From: Costus lasius
Taxonomy: Eukaryota > Streptophyta > Magnoliopsida > Zingiberales > Costaceae
Assembly: GCA_027563935.2 (NCBI GenBank)
Contig: CM050446.2
Coordinates: 33,545,501 to 33,609,500 of the forward strand
Reading direction: 5' to 3'
Length of the DNA: 64,000 bases
In this document: positions 55,201-64,000 of the stretch, in pieces
Layout: every line of letters begins with the position of its first letter
Numbering within the stretch: the stretch's first letter is position 1
The notes under the pieces: model-generated
Seen by the model: only the letters and a program-made list of their open reading frames with translations
What the model was told of the DNA's origin: nothing
Database searches by the model: none
Position numbers and translations under genes: made by a program

Positions 55201-56859
55201 AAAGGTTTGGGGTTGGATAAGCTGGATGGTTGGTTTTGTTTGTTTGGGTTCTTCTATCTTACCTTTGCTAGTGGAGGCTCTAAGTTCCTTAGGTAAGGAG
55301 GGTTTAAGCCTGATTTTCTGCCCGTTGTGATTGAAGACATAAGTGTTGGTCCTACCGTAGTGGACAACATCCATGTCAAAAATCCAAGGGCGTCCTAGGA
55401 GAATTTGGGCGACATCCATTGTAATGACGTCACACCATATTGCTCCTTGGTAGGCACCAAATTGGAGTGGGACAAGGCACCTATGGGAAACAGGAACGCT
55501 AGTCTGGTTGACCCAAGAAATACTATAAGGCTTAGGGTGAGGTTCTGCCTTAAGGTTGAGTTTTGTGACTGCTACTTGGGAGACGGCATTCAAACTGCTT
55601 CCTCCATCAATTACTACTTTGCACATGTGACCATGGCATTTTGAGTAAGTGTGGAAGATGCTGGTTCTACGCCAGTCTTCAGTAGGAGTGGGGTTAATCA
55701 GGGTGCACCTGACTACTCCCAGAGTGTTGAGGAAGAAATCCTCTTCACTATCACAGTCATTTACCTCAACATTACAGCAGTTAGGGTCTTGATCTAAGGT
55801 TTGTTCAGGTTCGGCTTCTGGTTCTACATGTTCCTCAGTCATAACCATTATCTTTTTAGGGCAGTTCCTAATAAGGTGGCCTGGTTGTTTACAGTTGTGG
55901 CAGACAACCGAAGTTTGGATGGGCTTGGGTTTAAGGGTTGAGGAATTGGAGTGTGAACTACTAGGAGAGGGTTTATAGGTTGATTTTGAGGTTATAGCTT
56001 CCTTCCTAATCTTAAGTTTTTGTTGTACTTCAAGGGCTCTTTGGTAAGCTTCTTCTATGGTGTCTATTTGGTAATAGGCAAGTCCGTTCTTAATCTCTGG
56101 CTTAAGACCATTTTTGAACCTACTCAGGGTAAACAGTGGGGTCTCATCCATTTCACTTCTTAACAAAAGTTCATCAAACTCTACCATGTACTCTTCTACA
56201 GTTGAGTTCCCTTGGGTAAGGCCACTAGTTTGGTCGAGAAGCTTACTGTGATAGTTTAAAGGAACATACTTTTCTCTCAGCCTAGTGTTCATCTCTTCCC
56301 ATCTTGTAATGGGGGGTTGTCTAGACCTCTGTAGGCTTCTTTCTACATTGCTCCAATAGAGTCTAGCAGAACCTTCAAGTAGGCATTTGGTAAACCTAAC
56401 CTTAGAGTGTTCGGGCATCATACTCCATTCGAAGTATTGCTCGAGTTTGGTTGCCCAGTCTAAGTATTTTCTAGGATCAAGGGATCCATTAAAAGTGGGC
56501 GGGTTAAGCTTTACAACATGAGCGTAGTCATCCCTAGGTCGAGGGTTGTGATTGTTTTGGACAGGGTGTCCTTCCCAATCAAAATTTTGAGGAGTGTTCC
56601 TAGGGGTGTTCCTTGGAGTTTGATGCCTTGGCATAGGCTCCAAAGGATCTCTAGAATGATGTTCACTTGGAGGGTGGCTAGGAGATCTACTCCTATGAGA
56701 TCTACTCCTATTAGACTCTTCTATTTCTTGCATTCTATCATGGATTTGGTTTATATTGGTGTCTACATTGTTCATCCTTTGAGTTAAAGCTGCAATCATA
56801 TCAGCTAAATCTTCCAAGGTCATGGGTTGGGAGCTTTGAGCCTTAGATCTGGTCTGCAT
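52174..56859 (-). CDS. G2 gag-pol polyprotein (Ty3/gypsy), single open frame
   Basis: 1561 residues from MQTRSKAQSSQPMT. Approximate positions: gag core 110-260; zinc knuckle CHNCKQPGHLIRNC 319-332; protease with VVIDGGSSLNAVS near 413 (DGG where DSG/DTG is usual); RT with YFDDIL near 768; RNase H with IDCDASGIGIGG near 915; integrase HHCC (HGGGSAGHHG, CRTC) near 1100-1130; catalytic D in SMDFILG near 1172, D in VSDRDTRF, E in GQTEVVNRSL near 1270; chromodomain-like SNGEEAWLPEAELALAAPDL near 1480. All catalytic residues I checked are present. One base is missing near 52335 relative to G1 (DLLQGFKDI against ELLQGYKDN), so the last roughly 55 residues are read in a different frame and end late, inside the LTR. 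The enzyme domains are unaffected, so this copy is the best candidate for activity. Confidence 0.95.
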   Translation of the reverse strand: MQTRSKAQSSQPMTLEDLADMIAALTQRMNNVDTNINQIHDRMQEIEESNRSRSHRSRSPSHPPSEHHSRDPLEPMPRHQTPRNTPRNTPQNFDWEGHPVQNNHNPRPRDDYAHVVKLNPPTFNGSLDPRKYLDWATKLEQYFEWSMMPEHSKVRFTKCLLEGSARLYWSNVERSLQRSRQPPITRWEEMNTRLREKYVPLNYHSKLLDQTSGLTQGNSTVEEYMVEFDELLLRSEMDETPLFTLSRFKNGLKPEIKNGLAYYQIDTIEEAYQRALEVQQKLKIRKEAITSKSTYKPSPSSSHSNSSTLKPKPIQTSVVCHNCKQPGHLIRNCPKKIMVMTEEHVEPEAEPEQTLDQDPNCCNVEVNDCDSEEDFFLNTLGVVRCTLINPTPTEDWRRTSIFHTYSKCHGHMCKVVIDGGSSLNAVSQVAVTKLNLKAEPHPKPYSISWVNQTSVPVSHRCLVPLQFGAYQGAIWCDVITMDVAQILLGRPWIFDMDVVHYGRTNTYVFNHNGQKIRLKPSLPKELRASTSKGKIEEPKQTKPTIQLIQPQTFAKECLEDQPLYTLIIKEATPETETKTPPEVENILEDYRELIPEDLPNGLPPLRDIQHVIDLVPGSTLPNLPHYRMNPTEHTELKRQVDDLLAKGYIRESLSPCAVPALLTPKKDGNWRMCIDCCAINKITVKYRFPIPRLDDMLDMLVGSKWFTKLDLRSGYHQVRVREGDEWKTAFKTKDGLYEWLVMPFGLTNAPSTFMRLMTQVLKPYIGRFLVVYFDDILIFSKTKEAHLDHLRRTLDLLRKEKLYINLKKCSFLSSSVVFLGFIVSEQGLQADPSKVQAILDWPEPKTLTEVRSFHGLATFYRRFIRNFSTIVAPITSCLKLGDFTWTKPASRAFSELKIRMTTAPVLRLPDFSKVFEIDCDASGIGIGGTLSQEGHPVAFFSEKLNEAKQKYSTYDKEFYAVVQSLRYWRHYLIHNEFILNSDHQALSYLSAQKKLNFRHAKWVEYIQQYTFVLKHKSGKENKVADALSRVTLLMQQLHVQVTGFESMKTAYIDCPDFASIHAELSVDPLSHPLYTLRDGFLFLGPILCIPKTSIREFLIWELHGGGSAGHHGRDKTQALVEERFYWPNLNRDVAKVVSHCRTCQVTKTHKQSAGLYTPLPIPQAPWQDLSMDFILGLPRTSSKHDSIFVVVDRFTKMAHFIPCYKTSDASHIAKLFFKEVVRLHGTPLTIVSDRDTRFVSYFWKTLWTLLGTKLKFSTAYHPQTDGQTEVVNRSLGNILRSLVGEHPGTWDKLLPTAEFSYNSVVNRTTGLSPFQANLGYQPKKPIDLIALPKSLMPSLSARDYAFNISQMHHEILRKILDSTVSYCEAANKKRRERLFNVGDQVILRVRKERIQGHGRKLDAKGLGPFIIVGKINNNAYVLDLPPDLGIPTTVNVEDLTAYKEPLSLKEPEAPFDPEIVDILEDQTRLTPDEIQLFYRVKFSNGEEAWLPEAELALAAPDLLQGFKDILLRRIFPTRGEMMEGQTQLLEDPLGLGGSPSGMASLRVHFPFQYFPYLHCIA
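52299..52312 (-). promoter_or_regulatory. G2 polypurine tract inside the coding region
   Basis: The - strand reads AACCCGGGGAGAAA directly before TGATGGAGGG; it lies within the gag-pol frame. Confidence 0.75.
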
Positions 56860-57019
56860 GGTTGATTTTCGAAAAAGATTTTATAGAGAAATATAGGGCT
56901 AATAGATAGGATAGCCAATTATGAAAATCTTTTGTCTCAAACAACCTAGTTCCAAAAAATCGCCTAGAAGTTAGAAATTTAAGTTTTGAAGGCTTAAAAA
57001 TTCTAATCTAGGAGCCTAA

Positions 57020-57031
57020 GCTCTGATACCA
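57020..57031 (-). promoter_or_regulatory. G2 primer-binding site, initiator Met-tRNA type
   Basis: TGGTATCAGAGC on the - strand, four bases from the LTR at 57036. Confidence 0.88.
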
Positions 57032-57035
57032 AAGA

Positions 57036-58653
57036 TGATGTAGGGGAGAATCACAAACATGCAAACGACGATTTTCGAAAGTAGTTTTTTTGTAGTATCA
57101 TAAACTAGAGAAAAACCGACTTTAACTAACGAGATTGAAAATACTGTTTTTGTATTTTTAGATAGAAAACCCGAAAGTTAACTACTTGCAAGAAGGAAAA
57201 TGACAATAATTTTAAAGAAGACTTACAGTGCGGCCCTTGAGAATAGAAGGACCGTCCTTCCCGTTCTTCACCGGTCCTACTCTGATGGAAGATGCAGGTT
57301 ACACACAGGGCATTTCAGCAACCCCACACAGGCGTGGGTGAGTTATAAAGCAGGAATAAAATATAACAACACTTAAGTCAAGAGGGAGGCTAATCCTCCA
57401 AATTCTCTTGCTAACAAACAAGGGACTATCTAAAAGGGGGAAGATCAAGAGAGTAGGATGCGCCAACTTCCTTGCGCCAAGTCCTACAAGATCAAGAAGT
57501 GTGTAGTAAGATGTTCTTAAGAGGTGAAAAGAAAAGACACAAGAAGATAGGGCACTTAACTTAGATAGTTGCCTTGAGGGAGACCAAAGATGCATCCATG
57601 TTCTTGCGCCAATCTCAAGCTCTTTCCTCTTTGATGTTGTGGCCTTGAAGATGGAGAAGCTCTCGGCCTTGCTTTGATGAATGGATGGCGAGGAGAAGAG
57701 GAGGGGAGGCTCGGCTCTTGATGGAAGAAAGGGGAAGATGGAGAGGCTTGGGCGACACAAGCACCCAAAGGAGAAGAAGTAGGCGACACAAGCACCCTAG
57801 GCGACACAAGCACCTTTCTTTGGCTAGGAAACTAGTCAACAATATATTTCAACAATGCTTATGCACATGATGCGATGGGATACATTTATAGGCGGCTAAG
57901 GGATGAGGGCAAGGTGGTCATTGGCCCCTTGCGCCCCTTACATTCTTGGTGATAATTCGAAAATGAAGAAAGGCATTAAAGGGCTGATATTGTTGTCTTC
58001 TTTGGAGAGTCTTCAAAGGAAAGCTTTTGAATTTCGAATTTGGCTTTCTTCCTTGTGTTGATGTCGCATGGGTGGAGAGTTGGCTGAATTCAAAATCCTT
58101 CCAAGTTGGTTTGAGCGGCAAGGAGAGGAAGGAAGGGATTCACCATGATTTGTGGATCTAGATTAGGCGCCCCTTGATTTGTGGATCTAGAGTGGTGCCC
58201 CTTGATTTATGGATCTAGATTGAGCCTTGCTTCCATTTGTTGCTTGAGGATGGCGCAAATAAATCCATGGGCTGATATCTTCTTCAATTGGAAAGGGCCT
58301 TGGAGCGGGGCTTTGAAGTGGAGTTGATTTGAGCTAGGTTGAAGTGACCTTTCCATAATGGGAACTAGCTTCTTGGAGTAGAGTGAGCTAGCTAACTTGT
58401 ATCCCTTGAGCCATCTTTAAATGCATCCAAACTACATGCACTAACCTACCATGACATTACAAGGCACAACCTACCAACAACATTCATAAAATAAACTACA
58501 TGATAGACTTTGGGGTGGAACTAACCTATCATGCTATGCAATGCAAATAAGGAAAGTACTGAAAAGGAAAGTGGACTCTAAGTGAAGCCATACCTGATGG
58601 GCTTCCTCCGAGCCCTAGTGGATCTTCTAGGAGCTGTGTTTGGCCCTCCATCA
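57036..58653 (-). mobile_element. 5' LTR of G2
   Basis: 1618 bp; the 18-bp excess over the 3' LTR is a tandem copy of AGGCGACACAAGCACCCT near 57780-57815. Confidence 0.93.
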
Positions 58654-59670
58654 GATGGCGCACACAAATAAGGGGAAGAACTCCTTAGGGTTTCGGTGGG
58701 GAAGCTAGAAGGATGAGAAGAACTCGGCTAAAGGAGAAAAACAAGCACTAACACAAGTAATTAACCTAGGCAACTAATAGACAATATTATTTCATCAACA
58801 AGTGGTTCGAATACAAGGGGGAGACCATGCTTTTATAGGCGAGATGGGGCTTAGGGCAGGATAGTCATTAGCTTCCATGCGCCTATTACAAAGATGGTTG
58901 GAATTTGAATTTCAAAATCAAGATGAGGTAGGCGCAAATCCTCTTGGTGAACTTCCTTCTTTGGTGACCTTTGTTTGGCAATTCTTTAAGTGCTTGAGGG
59001 AGGTATCTTCTTATCTTTGGCGAAAAGCTTGTTGGCGCATGGACAAGGAATTCAAAATTTGAATCCTTTCCATGAGGGCATGGGCGGCAACAAGAGATGG
59101 AATTTTCTCATTAATGTCTTCATAAATGCTCTCCTTTAATTGTGGATCTTGATGAGGAATCCCTTTGATTGTGGATCTTGATGGATGAGATTTGAATTCA
59201 TTCCTCTAGTGGTTGGCGCATATATCTTGATTGGATGATGAGGTGGTTGGTTGCTTCATTGAAGATGCGCCCAATAAATGTAGCAAGTGAGTTATGGCGT
59301 GGCTTGAAGTGAGCTTGGGCTTTGAAGTCTTCCTTTCCTTTTCTGGAGCTGAACTTGATGAGTGGAGCTTGAGTAACCTTGAGCTGGAACTTGAGCTGCT
59401 CCTTTTCTTGATTGACCTGCCAAAATGATCCTAATGCCTACATGCACTACTTTACTATGATGCAAGAGTACATAAAGTTGTATGAATTACAATGCACTAC
59501 CTACTACAAGTGGACTTGCCATAAATGACTACATGATGCATGGTTTTATTGAAAAACAAACTACCCTAAAATGCAATGCAAGAGAGAGGGGACTCTAAGG
59601 GAACCCATATCGATTAGGTACCCTACGAGTTCGAGCAGATCTCCTCAGAGCAGGGCTACTGCCTCCATCA
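58654..59670 (-). mobile_element. 5' LTR of G1, right segment
   Basis: Resumes with the duplicated GATGG and matches 44233-45249 to the CCATCA end. Confidence 0.92.
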
Positions 59671-59675
59671 CATTT

Positions 59676-60900
59676 ACACCCTATGGGTTTTACCCCATCA
59701 GGCAGCTCAACCAAATCCCAGACTTGGTTAGCCGACATGGAATCTATCTCGGATCGCATGGCCTCAAGCCATCTCTCGGAGTCCGGTCCACTGACCGCCT
59801 CATCATAAGTCCTGGGTTCATCCTCCATGATGAAGATCCCGTCGTGTTGGGTCGGCAGCGACCCATACCTCTCAGGTGAACGACGAAACCTCCCAGACCT
59901 ACATGGGGCCTGTGTCTGAGCCTCAGGCTGCCTAGCAACCGGTGCACGCAGCTCAGATTCCATCTTGTTGTCTTTGTGGTTGCACTTGGTCCTCATCCAA
60001 GTCAAACTTCCTCCCACTAACTTCTTTCATGAGAGATTCTTTCTCTAGAAAGACAGCACCCCGAGCAACAAAAACTTTGTTCTCGGTTGGGACATAGAAG
60101 TAGTATCCTTTAGTTTCCTTAGGATACCCCACAAACACACACTTATCAGATCTAGGTTCTAGCTTGCTAGAATCCTGACGTTTGACATAAGCCTTACATC
60201 CCCAGATCCTAATAAAAGTGAGATTTGGGTGTCTCCCACTCCATACCTCGTATGGAATCTTTGAGACACTCTCAGATGGAACATTATTCAGTATTAGAGA
60301 AGCTGTCTCAAGTGCATGTCCCCAGAATGAGGGAGGTAGAGTTGCATGACTCATCATAGATCAAACCATGTCCAACAAAGTTTGATTTCTCCTTTCAGAC
60401 ACATCATTCCATTGAGGTGTTCCAGGAGGAGTGAGTTGGGATATGATCCCACACTCTCTCAGATAGTCAAAGAACTCACCGCTCAGGTACTCTTCACCAC
60501 GATCTGATCGAAGAGCCTTAATGGATCTACCAAGCTGGTTTTCTACTTCAGGTCTAAACTCCTTAAATTTCTCAAAGGATTCAGACTTATGTCTCATCAG
60601 ATAGACATAACCGTATTTACTGAAGTCATCAGTAAACGCGATGAAGTAGTTGTACCTTCCTCTGGCTTGTTTATTGAAAGGCCCATACACGTCAGTATGT
60701 ATGAGATTTAATAAACCTCCTGCCCTTTCACCAGTCTTGGTGAAGGGCGCCTTTGTCATTTTCCCTAATAAACAAGGTTCACAAGTATCAAATTCCTCCA
60801 AGGAACTTGAATCTAACAACCCATTTTCATGGAGTTGTCGAATGTGATTCTTGTTTATATGGGCTGATCGACAATGCCGTAGGAAAGCACCAACTGAACC
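59676..60900 (-). pseudogene. Ty1/copia pol, integrase and start of RT (broken)
   Basis: From 60900 leftward: an RHCRSAHINKNHIRQLHENG pre-integrase zinc region, CEPCLLGKMTKAPF, and the integrase core with D in IHTDVYGPF, D in RSDRGEEY and E in DVSERRNQTLL. TGA (60358-60360) replaces an Arg codon, then SFWGHALETASLILN and GCKAYVKRQ...CVFVGYPKETKGYYFY follow. A frameshift near 59970 leads to the RT entry (SERWLEAMRSEIDSMSANQV, ELPDGVKPIGCK), where G1 is inserted. It joins the RT half at 43606. Confidence 0.87.
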
Positions 60901-60902
60901 AC

Positions 60903-61822
60903 TCAGTTTGATCCTTTTATGTTACAAATAGAGCTAACCATGTCCAAGACATGCGGACCACTGCTCAAAGTACCCTTCCCATAAAACATGTTTGCAAAAG
61001 AACATAAGTTCTCTTTTGTTTCAAACCTAAATCCTTTCTTTGCCAAGCAAGGAGTGGATACAATGTTTTGGTAAGGGAAGGTACATAATAGCAATTGTCT
61101 AGCTTTAACTGAAGTCCAGAAGGCAGGGAGAGAAACTCCTACAGCAACAGCAGCAACTTGTGCCCTGTTACCTATCCGTAGGTCAATCTCTCTAGGCCTT
61201 ACCGATCTATCCTTTCTGAGCCTTTGCATATTTGTACAAATATGAGCTCCACATGCGGTATCCAATACCCATGTCATAGGAGTAGAAAGGTTGACTTTGG
61301 TAACATAAATACCTGAGCATGAAGACAAGGCCTTGCCTTTCTTCTCCTCATTCTGAAGTTGCAATATGTCCTTCAACATGTGAGGTGGCCCTCCACATGA
61401 ATAGCACCTATTATTCCTGATCATATCCATCTTTAATTTCAGTTCCTTGGTCAAGCCTTTCAGCTCAACACACTGAATATCAACTTTAGGAGGATTGAGC
61501 TCAACCAATTCATCAAAAAGCTGCCCTAGATTAAAAATAATCTCAGAGGTACTCTTCGATTCATATCACACTCTAAATTCAGGTGACACGTTGGTTAGCA
61601 ACCTCCAAAGTATCAATCTGATGCTTTATCATAAGCATCCCTCTCAGCCGTTGAGGCCGAGCATGGAAGTGCCTCAGGAAAAGGATGCTCAAGGACACAA
61701 AGCTTCCTTTTGAGCTCGAGTACAATTCTCAAGTTCATATACCAATCCAGTAAGTTGGATCCAACCAACTTATCCCTTTCCAGGGTAGATCGCAGTGACC
61801 AACTGCTATTGTTCACAGCCAT
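60903..61822 (-). pseudogene. Ty1/copia gag and protease (broken)
   Basis: Probable start at MAVNNSSWSLRSTLERDKLV (61822). LLDWYMNLRIVLELKRKLCV is a copia gag N terminus. Frameshifts and stops occupy 61510-61620. The next block has a degenerate zinc knuckle (CYSCGGPPHMLKDI, last Cys lost) and a protease motif WVLDTACGAHICTNMQ with the catalytic Asp retained. It ends at 60903 before the pre-integrase region. Confidence 0.8.
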
Positions 61823-63508
61823 TGTTCTACAACAACCAAGAAACAGCAGATTAGTACTACTTCGAGTCATTTAAACTGGACTTGTTTTAAATGACCATGT
61901 CTCCCACTATTTTAAATTCGAATTGACAACCCACAAAGTCAATCGAGAAATCTAAGATTTCCTAGTGAGATGAGATCCTTATTCTACACAGGGCTTCGCG
62001 TCCCACGAGGGTGGGATGAGATGCACAAAGTGACCCATGTTTCCTAAGGTGGGCGCGCCGGCCGATTGCTCCAAGCAATTCCCTTTATTGAGACAGTCCA
62101 GGCATTTCATGTCCAGCGAGGGCTGGATACAACATGAAACCCTTACCTCTCAACGATGCCTCTAGACTTTTACCATGTGCCCAGCACATGTGAACTTCTA
62201 GTCAAGTCCATCCCTAACCGTTATGCCCAGGGCCAACGAGTTTCCTTGCGAAGGCACGCCCAGGTTAAAACTGGACTGGGGAAACCATTGCCACCACGCA
62301 CTTTCTAAAGATAAGTGGGTGTGTCCCACGAGGGTGGGAAACAATTCACAACTCCACTGATCGATAGCTTAGTGAGGGCTACGCGTTAGAAGGCTACTAG
62401 ACTTGATATTTTAATTGAGGGTTTTTGTTTAAGGTCTCATCATCTCAGTTTTATCTTATGTCTATCATTACAGGCATGCAATCCTATAGTGATAACATAA
62501 GGGTAAAACATTTCAGGCATGCTTCTGCAGATAATAATAAAAGCAGTAAAGGATGATGTGATCATATCCTATACAAGACATTGAACCAATCCATGCCATG
62601 AAATAGGTTCAACTCTTGTCCTAGAACTCAAGCCCCAAAAACTAGACCTAGCCTAGCCGACCTCTAGCTTGAACTTCAAGGTTGGCTCCAAGGTTCTTCT
62701 CTCATGGTTTAGCTCTCAAACCCTAGGGGTACACCCACAAGGTTCGGCCAATGCCATGGTCTTCTTCCAAGGAAGGTGCGCCATCTAGCAAGCCACAAGA
62801 GGGATAGCACACAAGCACAAGGCTCGGTCAATCCCTAACTTGCGCCCCCATGCAAGGATGTGCCACCTTTGAAGCTTGTTGCGCCATCAGGCAAGGATGC
62901 GCAAGCATGCACCTTGCTCCAAGTAGATGCGCCACCCTAATCTTCTTCTTAGTTAAAAGCAAAAAGAAAAGCGGCACGCAGGCCTCACAAGGATACATCA
63001 CAAGCATGCTAAGGGGCTTGACATATGACCATAACATCATGCACAATCAAGTACTTACTCATGCAATTCTACATGCTCATGAAAAACATAAAATCTGAAA
63101 TTTTACTTTTTCATAAAACATGTCTCTCTTCCTTCCCTTCATATCACAAATCTTTGATTCTAAGTTTCTCTCAGGAGTCTACAAGAGGCATACCGGTTGC
63201 CCTGCTTGCAATCCCTAACTTGTTAGGATAAGGGCAATCACCCAGTCCATGCCCTATCCCAACAAGTCTCTCAAGATAGGTCTATCCGATTATGAGAGGA
63301 GAAATTTTCTCTTCCACGTATGGGTCTATCCCATCACATGAAGAGAGCAAAGAACCGCAAGAAGTTAATTAGAAGTAAGAAACAAGAGACCTACAATTTT
63401 TCTACTTAAAGAAAAATCATGCGCCAACATCTATGCAATATGCGAAAATGTAGATATGGCATGTGAGCATGAAAAGCATGAAAGAACATCGTTCGAGGCT
63501 CGCAAGTA
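61823..63508 (-). other. Copia 5' leader, untranslated, with three hairpins
   Basis: About 1.7 kb between primer site and gag with no accepted gene. It holds three 6-bp stem hairpins sharing the same four-base loop (GAGG on the + strand) at 62001-62016, 62112-62127 and 62334-62349. Possible packaging or translation signals; function unknown. Confidence 0.55.
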
Positions 63509-63520
63509 GCTCTGATACCA
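63509..63520 (-). promoter_or_regulatory. Copia primer-binding site, initiator Met-tRNA type
   Basis: TGGTATCAGAGC on the - strand, one base from the LTR starting at 63522. Confidence 0.9.
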
Positions 63521-63521
63521 C

Positions 63522-64000
63522 TGTTGGGAAACCCCGGGGACATTTTACAATTTTCAGAGTTATGGACATACATTTTTCGCAGCGGAAGAATGTCCCCGAA
63601 ACAGGCCAGTCCCAAAAATCCAGTGAAGATCTCTTGCGAGAGGGTCGACACGATGTGATAGTAAGTACCTTTAGCAATTAGAATCCGATGTCGATGAAGG
63701 CGCCCAAGTGTTCGCCCTCTGCAGTCTCGGACACACGGATCTCTTGAGTTCTCTTCTTCCAAGCCCGGTGCTAGCCTCGGGAAGAAGATCCAAGCCTTGT
63801 GCTCCTTCTTCAAAGTATGCGCCACCTCCAAGGTAGATGCGCCAAAGATGAAGAAGGATGAGGGAGAGGGAAACCGCCAAGCATCAAGTTCTTTGCATCA
63901 AGAGAGAAGGAAGAAGCTTGCGGCTAGGGTTTGGAAGGAAGAAGAAGATGCGCCACTTCTTGGTGTTGTCGCCCTTCAACCCTTGCTTTCGCCTCTCCTC
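63522..64000 (-). mobile_element. 5' LTR of the minus-oriented copia element, cut by the window edge
   Basis: Matches 40178-40656 with about six substitutions. The rest, and the target duplication, lie to the right of the window. Confidence 0.9.

Larger units (their letters stand above)
50699..58653 (-). mobile_element. Gypsy element G2 (sister family of G1), youngest insertion, nearly intact
   Basis: 7955 bp, TGATGTAGGGGAG...CCCTCCATCA, target duplication GATGG (50694-50698 and 58654-58658). LTRs are 1600 and 1618 bp; by eye they differ at about seven sites plus one 18-bp tandem duplication in the 5' LTR. It carries one continuous gag-pol frame of 1561 codons. Its LTR shares blocks with G1 (CTTACAGTGC.GCCCTTGAGA), so the two are related families. 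Confidence 0.94.
43612..59670 (-). mobile_element. Gypsy element G1 (chromovirus, CRM/Galadriel-like), split by G2
   Basis: Ends TGATGTAGG and CCATCA, target duplication CATTT (43607-43611 and 59671-59675), inserted in the KWVFK codons of the copia pol. LTRs are 1638 bp each once G2 is removed and differ at about nine sites by eye (about 0.55%). An initiator-Met primer site is at 50058-50069. One gag-pol polyprotein carries a frameshift. Lineage is inferred from pol style and the coding overlap with the LTR. Confidence 0.92.

Overview
The window looks like nuclear DNA of a flowering plant, from a gene-poor, retrotransposon-dense (probably heterochromatic or pericentromeric) region. Almost every base belongs to an LTR retrotransposon or a remnant of one: Tat, Athila-type and chromovirus Ty3/gypsy elements plus Ty1/copia. 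There is no intact ordinary host gene, no tRNA or rRNA gene and nothing prokaryotic. The species cannot be named from the sequence.

Region 1 (1-14.1 kb) is the 3' part of a Tat-lineage (Ogre/Retand-like) gypsy element on the + strand. It holds reverse transcriptase, RNase H, a second RNase H and integrase, broken by one stop codon and one frameshift. Between pol and the tandem-repeat-rich 3' end lie two passengers. One is a degenerate fragment of a LONGIFOLIA/TRM-type gene (DUF4378) on the + strand. The other is an antisense, multi-exon plant-mobile-domain (PMD) gene (6.1-10.8 kb, - strand) that keeps spliceosomal introns and an array of phase-1 mini-exons. This antisense gene is the most interesting feature of the window.

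Region 2 (14.1-23 kb) holds decayed Athila-type material: a minus-oriented LTR with an Asp-tRNA primer-site remnant, two plus-oriented LTRs (16.9-18.5 and 21.4-23.0 kb), and a small integrase relic between them.

Region 3 (23-38.4 kb) is a decayed gypsy pol on the + strand. It is split by a minus-oriented, gag-only, Athila-related element (25,178-38,008; target duplication GATTC). The 5' LTR of that element is in turn split by a second minus-oriented gag-only gypsy element (30,228-36,856; target duplication ATATG) with 2.5-kb LTRs.

Region 4 (38.4-64 kb) begins with a plus-oriented copia LTR that is cut by a minus-oriented copia element (40,178 to beyond the window). That copia pol is split by gypsy element G1 (43,612-59,670; target duplication CATTT), whose 5' LTR is split by gypsy element G2 (50,699-58,653; target duplication GATGG). 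G2 is nearly intact. By-eye LTR divergence falls with nesting depth (copia about 1.3%, G1 about 0.55%, G2 about 0.44%), so the layers date one another consistently.
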